From contig OZ255625.1 in NCBI GenBank assembly GCA_965276755.1, positions 1,860,001 through 1,924,000 on the forward strand: DNA of 64,000 bases, given 5' to 3'. This DNA is from CAJCIS01 sp965276755. GTDB taxonomy: Bacteria > Pseudomonadota > Alphaproteobacteria > Acetobacterales > Acetobacteraceae. Each line of letters begins with the position of its first letter. The first letter of the stretch is position 1. Below, in pieces: positions 42,296-50,790 of the stretch. The notes beneath the pieces were generated by a model. The model was given only the letters and a program-made list of their open reading frames with translations, had not been told where the DNA came from and ran no database searches. The translations under genes were made by a program, and so were the position numbers.

Positions 42296-43026
42296 CCGCA
42301 GCGCGGCGCGTGTTGCCGGCGGCGCTATCAACGGCCGTTGCATTCGCCATTCTGATCGCGTTGGGCATATGGCAATTGCATCGCCGCGAGTGGAAGGGCG
42401 CCATTCTGGCCGCCATCGATGCGGCCGAGCGCCGACCGCCAATCCCCCTGCCGCGCGCGCCCGCACCGTTTGCCAAGGTTAGCGTATCCGGCACGTTGCT
42501 GCCTGCCCGCGCGCTGTACGGCATCGATGTGCGCGAGAGCCTGGACGGCCCCCCGCGCGAGGGCGCGCAATTGCTCGCGTTGCTCGCCCGCCCGCACGAG
42601 GCGGACATCCTCGTCGATCTCGGCTGGGTTGCGGCAGGCGACGGCGCGCCCGATCCGCCGGCGGCACAAGCAGGCCCAGCGCCCGCCACGATCGTGGGCT
42701 ATGTGCGTCCGCCCGAGCATCCGTCATGGCTCTCAGCCACCGCTAATCCATCGGCGCGGCGCTTCTACACGCTCGATCCGCGCCCCATCGGCACGGCACT
42801 GGGTGCGCGCGATGTGGCGCCTTTTACGGTCGTGGCCCTCGGGGGGGGAGCAATATTAGGGGCGGCGGTGCCGGCCGATGCTATGCCACGGCCGCCGAAT
42901 AACCATTTGCAATATGCGTTTACTTGGTTTGGGCTGGCGGGGGCGCTGCTGGCGGTGTTTGGGGCTTGGGCTAGAAAGGCTGGGGGGGATGTGCCATCCC
43001 CCCCAGACCCCCCGTCTTTCGTTTAG
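42292..43026 (+). CDS. surf1: SURF1-family cytochrome oxidase assembly protein with repeat-derived tail
   Basis: 244 residues from GTG 42292 (overlapping the DUF983 stop). A first helix (ALSTAVAFAILIALGIWQLH) is followed by the periplasmic domain with family marks GIWQLHRREWK, VSVSGTLLPARALYG, VDLGWVAAGDG and the C-terminal NNHLQYAFTWFGLAGALLAV then F. After the second helix the protein would normally end with a few basic residues. Here the frame reads through a family 1 arm, adding KAGGDVPSPPDPPSFV, and its TAG overlaps the stop of the convergent GT61 gene. Confidence 0.9.
   Translation: MTAARRVLPAALSTAVAFAILIALGIWQLHRREWKGAILAAIDAAERRPPIPLPRAPAPFAKVSVSGTLLPARALYGIDVRESLDGPPREGAQLLALLARPHEADILVDLGWVAAGDGAPDPPAAQAGPAPATIVGYVRPPEHPSWLSATANPSARRFYTLDPRPIGTALGARDVAPFTVVALGGGAILGAAVPADAMPRPPNNHLQYAFTWFGLAGALLAVFGAWARKAGGDVPSPPDPPSFV
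42972..43020. repeat. Family 1 repeat arm translated as the SURF1 tail
   Basis: AGAAAGGCTGGGGGGGATGT then GCCATCCCCCCCAGACCCCC then CGTCTTTC, read in the same phase as in xerD. Confidence 0.9.
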
Positions 43027-44753
43027 AGCCGGTTTTTCAGCATTCGAAAGAGTGCGGTGAATTTGTGCATGTCCAGTATGATGTCGCCAGTGAAGCTGGC
43101 GTCCGTCGTGGGGCACGGCAGAACCCCATGCGTCAGGTCAAGTTTGTTGCACATATAGGCGTAAAACGGCTTGTAGTCGTAATCGGGTGACAGCTCCAAT
43201 ACCTTCGTGCCGGGCTGGCAGAAAAGCAGATTGCCCAGCTCCGCCCCGTGCGGCCCGATCACCCATTCCGCCTCGGAAAACATGTCGATCTGCTCGTCGA
43301 TTGTATGGTCCTCCATGTAGCGCGTAACGAAGCCTTGCCGCTCGAGAAATGGCGCCAGCACCTCCGGGTTGGCAATGCGCCGGGTGAGGCGCCGCGCGAC
43401 ATAGATGCGCCTGTCCCGCCGCGCCGGCACCGGCCGCAACGCCGCCACGCGCGCGCGCAGGCCGCGCATGGCCGAGGCGGGCATGTTGGAAACATCGCCA
43501 TCCTCCAACCGGTAGACGTGCTCCAACCGGCAGTAGGGCTCGCTGATTTCAACCATCGGCAAACGATCGAAGCCGAACACGCGCAAGCTCGCGTAATGGT
43601 CGATGACGCGCCTAGGCGCCTGTGTCAGGTTGCGCAGCGTGCCTGGCAACAGCAATCGCGCACCAGGCGGCGCATGATCCAGCAACAGATGCAGGTGCAG
43701 CAAGCTGTCGATCAGCCAGTGCGTGTAGTTTGAAAGGTGGGCCTGTATAAAAAGGATGGTGTTGCCCTCAAGGACGGGCGCGGCAGCAAGTGCACCCTGG
43801 TCCACAAAGAGCCGGCCGTATTCAAGGCGCATACCGGGCGGCATCGGCTGCCTCAGTCCGGAACCGTTGTATCCATAGCTGGAAAGATAACCATCCACGG
43901 TGCAAATGCCGTGCTCATCAAAGGCCACGCCCTCGGCAAAGCGCGAGAGCAGAACGTATTTATTCTTCTCATGCACCACAACTGGGCGACACCGGTGACG
44001 GCCGGTAATCTGATCGATTTGTGCATAGGGTTTCTCGAACAGCCAGTTGCGATCTGCGTTGCAGACCGTCATCGGCAAATCACTGTATTCCTCCTCGCCC
44101 TCCGTCTCCAGCCACACCTCCACTTCCGCGTGCAACGTCTCTGTCGAACTGGTGCGCGATGGATCGCGCAACGGTGCGCGCTTGCGCAGCTGTATCTCCG
44201 CGCGCGGCGCCCCGGCGTGGGTTATCGTGATCTGGCCGACGGTGGTATCAAGCACATAGCCGCCCGGCCGCGGCACGAAGCGAGGCACGTGCGCGCGCAG
44301 ATCAAGCCGTCCTCTGCCAATATCAACAACAAACGGATATTCCGCCACAAAGGTAAGCGCGGGACCGTCCGCAGCCTCACCCCCAACCCAGCTTGCGCAG
44401 AGCAAAGCGCGAGCATGGGCAAGATCAACTGCACTCATCGGCAGGAACTCGAACCGCCCTTCGCTCCTGTCGCGGAAACTGGGCTCCCGCCGCCGTGGAT
44501 CGGCCCATAAATCCTTGCCGCCACGCGTGATGTGCACCGTGTCCTGTTGGGCTGACGGCTCGATCATGACGCCGGCCAGCCCCGCAACTTCCACGGCGCC
44601 GGTCAAGGGACTGGGCAGTTCGAGCACCAGATCGGCCGCGTCATCCTCGGGCGATGCGAGTGGCGCGTGGATGAGTGCGCCCGAGCCGCGTTCCAGGCGC
44701 AGCACGGTCATGTGTGCGCCTACCAGCTTGAACGAAGACGTATTGTCGTTCAC
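43023..44753 (-). CDS. Glycosyltransferase family 61 (DUF563) protein
   Basis: A 576-residue protein. The C-terminal half is the GT61 domain: IQAHLSNYTHWLIDSLLHLH, RRIYVARRLTRRIANPEVLA, VIGPHGAELGNLLFCQPGTK then VLELSP. The N-terminal 250 residues are a beta-rich region not recognised. The start is taken as GTG 44753 (VNDNTSSFKL), whose GTGA overlaps the stop of an upstream remnant of a second GT61 gene. The enzyme probably adds sugars to a surface polysaccharide; a UDP-glucuronate decarboxylase gene 3 kb away would fit a xylose donor, but that is speculation. Confidence 0.82.
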   Translation of the reverse strand: MNDNTSSFKLVGAHMTVLRLERGSGALIHAPLASPEDDAADLVLELPSPLTGAVEVAGLAGVMIEPSAQQDTVHITRGGKDLWADPRRREPSFRDRSEGRFEFLPMSAVDLAHARALLCASWVGGEAADGPALTFVAEYPFVVDIGRGRLDLRAHVPRFVPRPGGYVLDTTVGQITITHAGAPRAEIQLRKRAPLRDPSRTSSTETLHAEVEVWLETEGEEEYSDLPMTVCNADRNWLFEKPYAQIDQITGRHRCRPVVVHEKNKYVLLSRFAEGVAFDEHGICTVDGYLSSYGYNGSGLRQPMPPGMRLEYGRLFVDQGALAAAPVLEGNTILFIQAHLSNYTHWLIDSLLHLHLLLDHAPPGARLLLPGTLRNLTQAPRRVIDHYASLRVFGFDRLPMVEISEPYCRLEHVYRLEDGDVSNMPASAMRGLRARVAALRPVPARRDRRIYVARRLTRRIANPEVLAPFLERQGFVTRYMEDHTIDEQIDMFSEAEWVIGPHGAELGNLLFCQPGTKVLELSPDYDYKPFYAYMCNKLDLTHGVLPCPTTDASFTGDIILDMHKFTALFRMLKNRL

Positions 44754-44866
44754 AGCCGGTTCTTCAAGACGCAAAACAGCGCGGTCGGCTTGCGCATCTC
44801 AGCGACCATATCGCCATTGAAGCTACCATCCTTCGTAGGCCAGGGCAGGACGCCAAGGCCTGCCAT
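44750..44866 (-). pseudogene. C-terminal remnant of a second GT61 gene
   Basis: On the minus strand the 38 codons before the GTG of the intact GT61 gene read GLGVLPWPTKDGSFNGDMVA then EMRKPTALFCVLKNRL-stop. They match the last residues of the intact protein (HGVLPCPTTDASFTGDIILD then MHKFTALFRMLKNRL-stop). A stop codon lies just upstream (44867-44869), and then family 3 palindromes. So a tandem paralog has been deleted except for its 3' end, which still overlaps the next start. Confidence 0.8.
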
Positions 44867-44941
44867 CTATGCCGAAGCTGAAATGCATGCGCCCCTTGCG
44901 TGCAACACGGCGCGATCACTGCCAGACCCGCGCACCCCCGC

Positions 44942-45047
44942 CTAGAGCATGTTCGGTCCAAATGGGATCACCCGTCCGAAAAAACATGCTCTATTACAAG
45001 GAGCTAGAGCGTGTTCGGCGCTTCTATCAGCGCCAAACACGCTCTAG
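44942..45047. repeat. Two family 3 palindromes in tandem
   Basis: The first, at 44942-44993, is CTAGAGCATGTTCGG ... CCGAAAAAACATGCTCTA, almost identical to 20933-20984. The second, at 45004-45047, is a related shorter hairpin, CTAGAGCGTGTTCGGCGCTT then CTATCAGCGCCAAACACGCT then CTAG. They fill the gap between the GT61 remnant and the DUF192 gene. Confidence 0.85.
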
Positions 45048-45101
45048 ACTGCGCGCTCGCCTTCCACGATGGTGCGCCCGCGCACCAGCTAAGAGTGACC
45101 C

Positions 45102-45578
45102 ATGCCCAACCGCCTGATGCTCGCCGCCCTCCTGGCCCTCTGCGCCACCAGCGCCCGCGCCCAGGAAGACGACCCCGTCACCGCCCAGCCAACGCTGCCC
45201 ACGCAGAAGCTCACGATTCAGGGCCACGGCGCGGCGCCGCACGCATTCACCGCCGAGATGGCCACCACCCCCCGCCAGCAGCAGGTGGGCGAGATGTATC
45301 GCACCTCCATTCCCGCCGATGGCGGCATGTTCTTCGACTGGGGCGCCCCGCGTGAAGTGCCGATGTGGATGAAACACTGCCCCGTGCCGGAGGACATGAT
45401 CTTCATCGGTGCGGACGGCTCGATTACCCACATCGCCGAGAACACGGTGCCTGAGAGCCTGGCACAGATCAGCAGCGGCGGCCCGATCCGTGCAACGCTG
45501 GAGCTTCAAGGGGGAATTACGGAGAGGTTAGATATTCGCGTGGGCGACAAGATACGCGGCGCCATCTTCAGCAAGTAA
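45102..45578 (+). CDS. DUF192-family exported protein
   Basis: 158 residues with signal peptide MPNRLMLAALLALCATSARA. The DUF192 pattern is seen: AEMATTPRQQQVGEMYRTSI, GGMFFDWGAPREVPMWMKHC, PEDMIFIGADGSITHIAENT and a C-terminal ATLELQGGITERLDIRVGDK. The biochemical role of the family is unclear. A family 4 palindrome right after the stop could terminate transcription. Confidence 0.85.
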   Translation: MPNRLMLAALLALCATSARAQEDDPVTAQPTLPTQKLTIQGHGAAPHAFTAEMATTPRQQQVGEMYRTSIPADGGMFFDWGAPREVPMWMKHCPVPEDMIFIGADGSITHIAENTVPESLAQISSGGPIRATLELQGGITERLDIRVGDKIRGAIFSK

Positions 45579-45657
45579 GGAAGAAGTTCTTTCTTGAAAG
45601 AAAGAACCAAAGAACTTTCAAAAGTTTTTTGGTTTTTTTTCAAAAAAGGACTATTTC
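45579..45657. repeat. Family 4 palindromes, likely bidirectional terminator
   Basis: AAGTTCTTTCTTGAAAGAAA then GAACCAAAGAAC, followed by AAAGTTTTTTGGTTTTTTTT then CAAAAAAGG. Stem-loops with long T runs between the convergent DUF192 and esterase genes. Confidence 0.7.
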
Positions 45658-46550
45658 CTTGCCTTGAGTTCCGTCTTCACAAACTCGGCAGCCCTGGCCA
45701 ACGACTCCCGCGCCTCCGGCACAAACGCGGCCATTTGCCAAACATGCGGTACCACCGGCCAAACGCGTTCCTCCACGCGCACGCCCGCATCGCGTGCCTT
45801 TTTCGTCACGCGCGTGGCGTCGTCACGCAGCACCTCGCGATCGCCCACATGGATCAGCAGCGGCGGCAACCCATGTAAATCAGCATATAGCGGCGATATC
45901 CCCGGCGTACGAGGATCGGCGCCGCCCAGATAGAAGTCTGCCCCAATTTCAGCGCTGTTGACATCGAACATCGCCTCGCGCTTGGCGTTCGTGCGGATCG
46001 ACTCTCCCGTTCCCGCCAGATCGGTCCAGGGCGAAAACAAAACCGCTGCCGCAGGCAGCGCCTCGCCAGCCTCGCGCAGCGCCACCATCAGCGCCAGCGA
46101 CAAGCCCCCGCCCGCCGAATCGCCGGCAACCGCCATGCCATCCGCCGCATAACCCGACGCCCGCAAACCCTGCCAGGCCGCCCGTGCGTCTTCCACCGCC
46201 GCGGGATAGGGATGCTCCGGCGCCAGCCGATAATCGGGTACGAACACGCGCAGGCCCGCGCGCGCAAAACTGCCCGTGATCGGCCGATGCGTTCGCGGCG
46301 AGCACGCGAAATACCCGCCACCGTGCAAATACAACAGCACGGGCGCATCCTCCGCCAGCACGGGCTGGCCCACCCATTCCCCATAGATGCCGCCCACGCT
46401 GCCGGTGCGGTAATCTACGTCCTTGGGCGCCGGCAGCGTACCGGCATTCATCACGCGCCGCACCTGCTCCAGGCTCGGCTTGTTCTTCATCTTGCGCTTG
46501 ACCTGCACGCGAATGAGCGCATCCAGCGCATGGGCCTGCCAGCTTGCCAT
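45651..46550 (-). CDS. Alpha/beta hydrolase, hormone-sensitive-lipase (GDSAG) family
   Basis: A 299-residue esterase. The oxyanion motif YLHGGGYFACSP, the nucleophile elbow VAGDSAGGGLSLAL (Ser), Asp in LIHVGDREVLRDDA and His in WPVVPHVWQMAAF make a complete triad. HSL-family enzymes hydrolyse short acyl esters; the natural substrate is unknown. It lies 5 bases after the SDR gene 46556-47404, so they form an operon. Confidence 0.9.
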   Translation of the reverse strand: MASWQAHALDALIRVQVKRKMKNKPSLEQVRRVMNAGTLPAPKDVDYRTGSVGGIYGEWVGQPVLAEDAPVLLYLHGGGYFACSPRTHRPITGSFARAGLRVFVPDYRLAPEHPYPAAVEDARAAWQGLRASGYAADGMAVAGDSAGGGLSLALMVALREAGEALPAAAVLFSPWTDLAGTGESIRTNAKREAMFDVNSAEIGADFYLGGADPRTPGISPLYADLHGLPPLLIHVGDREVLRDDATRVTKKARDAGVRVEERVWPVVPHVWQMAAFVPEARESLARAAEFVKTELKARK

Positions 46551-46555
46551 GATGC

Positions 46556-47404
46556 CTAGTCCTCCTTGCCCAGTGTCATGGGCGAGGCAATGCCCGACTG
46601 CCCCTTTTGGATGCGCTTCCAGTACGTCTGTGGAAAAAGCCGCTGTATGCGATCGAGCATGCGTGCGTCGCGGCCGATCAGCACGCGCCCTTTCTGCTTG
46701 ATGACACCTTGCACGATCACCTCGGCCGCCTCCTCAGGGCTCGTCTTCAGCAATTTGTTGAATTCGGCAATCGACCCCTTCGCCTCGTCGGGATCGATGC
46801 CCTGCGACAGGCGCGCGCTATTGGCCACTTCGGTGCGTATGCCGCCAGGATGGACCACCGTCAGGCCGATCTTGCTCTCGGCCAGCTCATGGCGCAGCGC
46901 TTCGGAAAAACCGCGCACGCCGAATTTGGATGCGCAATAGGCCGCATTGCCGGGCGGAGCCACGTTGCCGAAAATGCTCGAGACATTGACGATATGCGCG
47001 CTCTCCTCGCGATGCAGCACATACAGAAAAGCCTTGCACAGCCGCACCGGCGCCCAGAAATTGATGTCCATCACCCAGGCGAAATCCTCGAGTGAAACCT
47101 GCTCGAACGTGCCGATCAGCGCCACGCCGGCATTATTGACCAGCAGGCTGACGTGCCCATGCTCGGCCAGTACCGCTTCGGGCAGGTTGGCCAGCGCCTC
47201 GCTATCGCGCACATCCAGCACGTGCTCGCTGACGCGCACGCCGCGCGCGCGCGCAACCGCGGCGGCGGCGGCCAGCCCTGCCGCGTTGCGATCGGCCAGC
47301 GCCAGCGCCATGCCACGGCCGGCCAGGTTAGCGGCAAGCGCCGCACCGATGCCGCTTGCCGCCCCGGTGACCACGCCCACGCCACCCTGCAACGCAAAAG
47401 CCAT
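46556..47404 (-). CDS. SDR-family oxidoreductase
   Basis: A 282-residue short-chain dehydrogenase. Motifs are GVGVVTGAASGIGAALA, LLVNNAGVAL, HIVNVSSIFGNVAPPGNAAY then CASKFGVRGFSEAL (Ser-Tyr-Lys), VVHPGGIRTEV, and a C-terminal IQRLFPQTYWKRIQK common in acyl- or ketone-active SDRs found with HSL-type esterases. Substrate unknown. Confidence 0.88.
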   Translation of the reverse strand: MAFALQGGVGVVTGAASGIGAALAANLAGRGMALALADRNAAGLAAAAAVARARGVRVSEHVLDVRDSEALANLPEAVLAEHGHVSLLVNNAGVALIGTFEQVSLEDFAWVMDINFWAPVRLCKAFLYVLHREESAHIVNVSSIFGNVAPPGNAAYCASKFGVRGFSEALRHELAESKIGLTVVHPGGIRTEVANSARLSQGIDPDEAKGSIAEFNKLLKTSPEEAAEVIVQGVIKQKGRVLIGRDARMLDRIQRLFPQTYWKRIQKGQSGIASPMTLGKED

Positions 47405-47468
47405 TCATCGTCTCCCTGCCAACGCGCGGCATGAACACGCGCCCCGGCCTATGGGTCAAGGCGGCCTC

Positions 47469-48431
<963 letters not shown>

Positions 48432-48550
48432 TCCTTAACTGCCCTCGCCCTTGTGTGCTCTCAATCGGGCCGTTAACGGCACACCACGGCGGGCACTTCA
48501 ATCCTGCCCCATCAAACGCGACGGTCCCCAGCGGGCTTTCGGAGGCACGC

Positions 48551-48871
48551 TTGCTCACCATTCTCTACCACGCGATCATGTATCTGCTGACGCTGTTCAC
48601 CTGGGCGTTGATCCTCTCGGCCATCATCAGCACGCTGCTGGCCTTCAATGTGCTCGACAGCCGCAACCGCATCGTCTGGTCGATCGCCGACTTCCTCTAT
48701 CGTATCACGGACCCCGTCCTGCGCCCCGTCCGCCGCGTGCTGCCCACCGTAGGCAACATCGATTTCAGCCCCTGGGTCGTGCTGCTGGTTATTCAGCTCC
48801 TGATCGCTCCGCTTATCGAGAAGATTTATTTGTCGGTGATCGGCAACTCGATCCAGCCGATTATTTACTGA
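48551..48871 (+). CDS. YggT-family inner-membrane protein
   Basis: 106 residues starting at TTG 48551, with GGAGG ideally placed at 48541. Two hydrophobic segments (about 9-30 and 68-88) flank the YggT signature DFLYRITDPVLRPVRRVLPT then VGNIDFSPWVVLLVIQLL. Function is not established; the family is associated with cell-division or osmotic genes. folD follows after a two-armed family 1 repeat. Confidence 0.9.
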   Translation: MLTILYHAIMYLLTLFTWALILSAIISTLLAFNVLDSRNRIVWSIADFLYRITDPVLRPVRRVLPTVGNIDFSPWVVLLVIQLLIAPLIEKIYLSVIGNSIQPIIY

Positions 48872-48883
48872 TGAGACAAGGAA

Positions 48884-48990
48884 AGAACTGGGGGGAATGT
48901 GCCATTCCCCCCAGACCCCCCGTCATCATTTTGACGAGCGCCAATTTCCGACGGGGGGTTTGGGGGGGATGGCACATCCCCCCCAACCTT
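48884..48990. repeat. Family 1 palindromic repeat, two-armed copy before folD
   Basis: First arm AAAGAACTGGGGGGAATGTG then CCATTCCCCCCAGACCCCCC then GTCATCAT, a linker TTTGACGAGCGCCAATTTCC, then the inverted arm GACGGGGGGTTTGGGGGGGA then TGGCACATCCCCCCCAACC. The second arm ends only 9 bases before the presumed TTG start of folD. Confidence 0.9.
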
Positions 48991-48998
48991 GCCTTGCC

Positions 48999-49838
48999 TT
49001 GACTGCCCGTCTCCTCGACGGCCGCGCGCTCGCCGCCACCCTGCGCGCCCGCCTCGCCACCGAAATCGCCACGCTGTCCTACCAGCCCTGCCTCACCGTC
49101 GTCCTGGTCGGCGAGGACCCCGCCAGCGCGGTCTATGTCCGCAACAAGGACTACGCGGCGCGTGAGGCAGGCCTGCTCGCCCGCACCATCCGTCTGCCCG
49201 CGGCAATCACCCAGCCTGACCTGCTCGCTACGCTTGCCGCGCTGAACGCGGACCCGGAGGTGGACGCCATCCTTGTCCAGCTCCCGCTGCCCCCGCATAT
49301 CTCCAGCCGTGCCGTGCTGGACGCCATAGACCCGACGAAAGACGCCGACGGCTTTGCTCCGCTCAACGTTGGCCGCCTTCAGGAGGGCACGGCGTTGCTC
49401 GCCCCCTGCACCCCGCGCGGCGTGATGAGGCTGCTCGACCATGCCGGCGTTTCGATTGTGGGCTGCCGCGCGCTGGTGCTGGGCCGCTCCGCCATCGTCG
49501 GCAAGCCGGTCGCCGCCATGCTGCTTGCGGCCCATGCCACGGTCACGCTCGCCCACTCCCGCACGCGGGACCTGGCCGCCGAATGCCGCCGCGCCGAGGT
49601 GCTGGTCGCCGCGGTCGGTCAGCCCGAGATGGTGCGCGGCGACTGGATCGCCGATGGCGCGGTCGTGATCGATGTCGGCATCAACCGCGCCGCCGATGGC
49701 CGCTTGGTCGGCGATTGCGCAACCGCGGAGTGCGCCGTTGCCGCCGCGGCGATCACGCCGGTCCCCGGAGGCGTCGGGCCTATGACGATCGCGTGCCTGC
49801 TGGAGAATACCGTCTTGGCGGCCAAGGCGCGCCGCTAA
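48999..49838 (+). CDS. folD: Bifunctional methylenetetrahydrofolate dehydrogenase / cyclohydrolase
   Basis: A 279-residue enzyme of one-carbon metabolism interconverting methylene- and formyl-THF. Marks are LVGEDPASAVYVRNKDYAAR (catalytic Lys in the YVxxK segment), ILVQLPLPPHISSRAVLDAI then DPTKDADGF, LVLGRSAIVGKPVAAMLL (NADP site) and TPVPGGVGPMTIACLLENT. The TTG at 48999 (LTARLLDGRALA) fits the family N-terminus but has no ribosome binding site. An in-frame ATG at 48969 inside the repeat would add MAHPPQPCLA and lies after a G-rich stretch. Which start is used is unresolved. Confidence 0.92.
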   Translation: MTARLLDGRALAATLRARLATEIATLSYQPCLTVVLVGEDPASAVYVRNKDYAAREAGLLARTIRLPAAITQPDLLATLAALNADPEVDAILVQLPLPPHISSRAVLDAIDPTKDADGFAPLNVGRLQEGTALLAPCTPRGVMRLLDHAGVSIVGCRALVLGRSAIVGKPVAAMLLAAHATVTLAHSRTRDLAAECRRAEVLVAAVGQPEMVRGDWIADGAVVIDVGINRAADGRLVGDCATAECAVAAAAITPVPGGVGPMTIACLLENTVLAAKARR

Positions 49839-49840
49839 AA

Positions 49841-49890
49841 TGAAGACGGGGGGTTTTGGGGGGGGATGGCACATCTCCCCCAACCTTGCT
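49841..49890. repeat. Family 1 repeat, single inverted arm
   Basis: GAAGACGGGGGGTTTTGGGG then GGGGATGGCACATCTCCCCC then AACCTTGC, between convergent folD and the alpha/beta hydrolase gene. Confidence 0.85.
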
Positions 49891-49893
49891 CAA

Positions 49894-50730
49894 TTAAGGT
49901 TCGTGTAAAAACCGCTCCAAGATATCCGTAAACATGTCAGCGTCTTGCAGAATGGCGAAATGGCTGACGCCGGGCAGGATAACCTCCCGCGCGCCAGGTA
50001 TGGTCCGGGCCATGAAATCCGTATCGGCACGTTTGATGGCCTCGTCGTGATCGCCATCGGCTATCCATACAGGCACGCGGATCGCCGCCAACTCCGCCGC
50101 ACTGAAATGCGGCTGATCCGCCCACATCTTTTCAATGGCCGTCTCGAAGGCTGCATAATCGCGAGGCGTCGGACTCAGCCGCGCATATTCTTCCCCGGCG
50201 CGCTTGATGAACGCCGCAAACACCGGGCTTGCATGCACATCCAGCACGCCGGACGGATCGGAATTGGCCGCAAATGCAAACGCGCGTGACACACGCTCCG
50301 GACGGTGCATCGCCATCTCCAGCGCTGTAATCGCACCATCCGACCAGCCGACCACGGCAGTTTTGTCGATATTCAGCACATCAAGCAGCGCCACTGCATC
50401 CGTCGCCATCAATGCATACCCTAGTGGCTGCGTCCCGCGGGCCGAGCGCCCGTGCCCGCGGCTGTCAATCACAATGACCTGGTGCGTGCGCGCCAGCCGC
50501 GTCACGATATCGCCCCAGTAATCGCTGTTCGCCAAGCCGCCATGTAGCAAAAGCACGGGGGAGCCGTGCCCCGAGCCGAACACCGCATACCAGAGCTGAA
50601 TGCCGTTCACCGGCGCTGTCGCTGCACGGTCGGCGTGGGGCAGGGCGGGTGTGGGCGGCAGGCGCAACCATGGTTCTTCAGCGCGCGCGTTCAAACCGAG
50701 GACCATGAGGACAGCAAACAGTCGGATCAT
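49894..50730 (-). CDS. Exported alpha/beta hydrolase
   Basis: 278 residues with signal peptide MIRLFAVLMVLGLNARAEE. LLLHGGLANSDYWGD (oxyanion), VIVIDSRGHGRSARG, the nucleophile Ser in AVVGWSDGAITAL, Asp in WIADGDHDEAI and His in PGVSHFAILQD form a complete triad. It is similar to haloperoxidase/esterase-type hydrolases; substrate unknown. Confidence 0.88.
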   Translation of the reverse strand: MIRLFAVLMVLGLNARAEEPWLRLPPTPALPHADRAATAPVNGIQLWYAVFGSGHGSPVLLLHGGLANSDYWGDIVTRLARTHQVIVIDSRGHGRSARGTQPLGYALMATDAVALLDVLNIDKTAVVGWSDGAITALEMAMHRPERVSRAFAFAANSDPSGVLDVHASPVFAAFIKRAGEEYARLSPTPRDYAAFETAIEKMWADQPHFSAAELAAIRVPVWIADGDHDEAIKRADTDFMARTIPGAREVILPGVSHFAILQDADMFTDILERFLHEP

Positions 50731-50744
50731 TGGCCACTAGTAAA

Positions 50745-50788
50745 AGAGCTGGGGGGAATGTGCCATTCCCCCCAGACCCCCCGTCTTC
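50745..50788. repeat. Family 1 repeat, single arm
   Basis: AGAGCTGGGGGGAATGTGCC then ATTCCCCCCAGACCCCCCGT then C, between the hydrolase and SDR genes on the minus strand. Confidence 0.85.
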
Positions 50789-50790
50789 AG

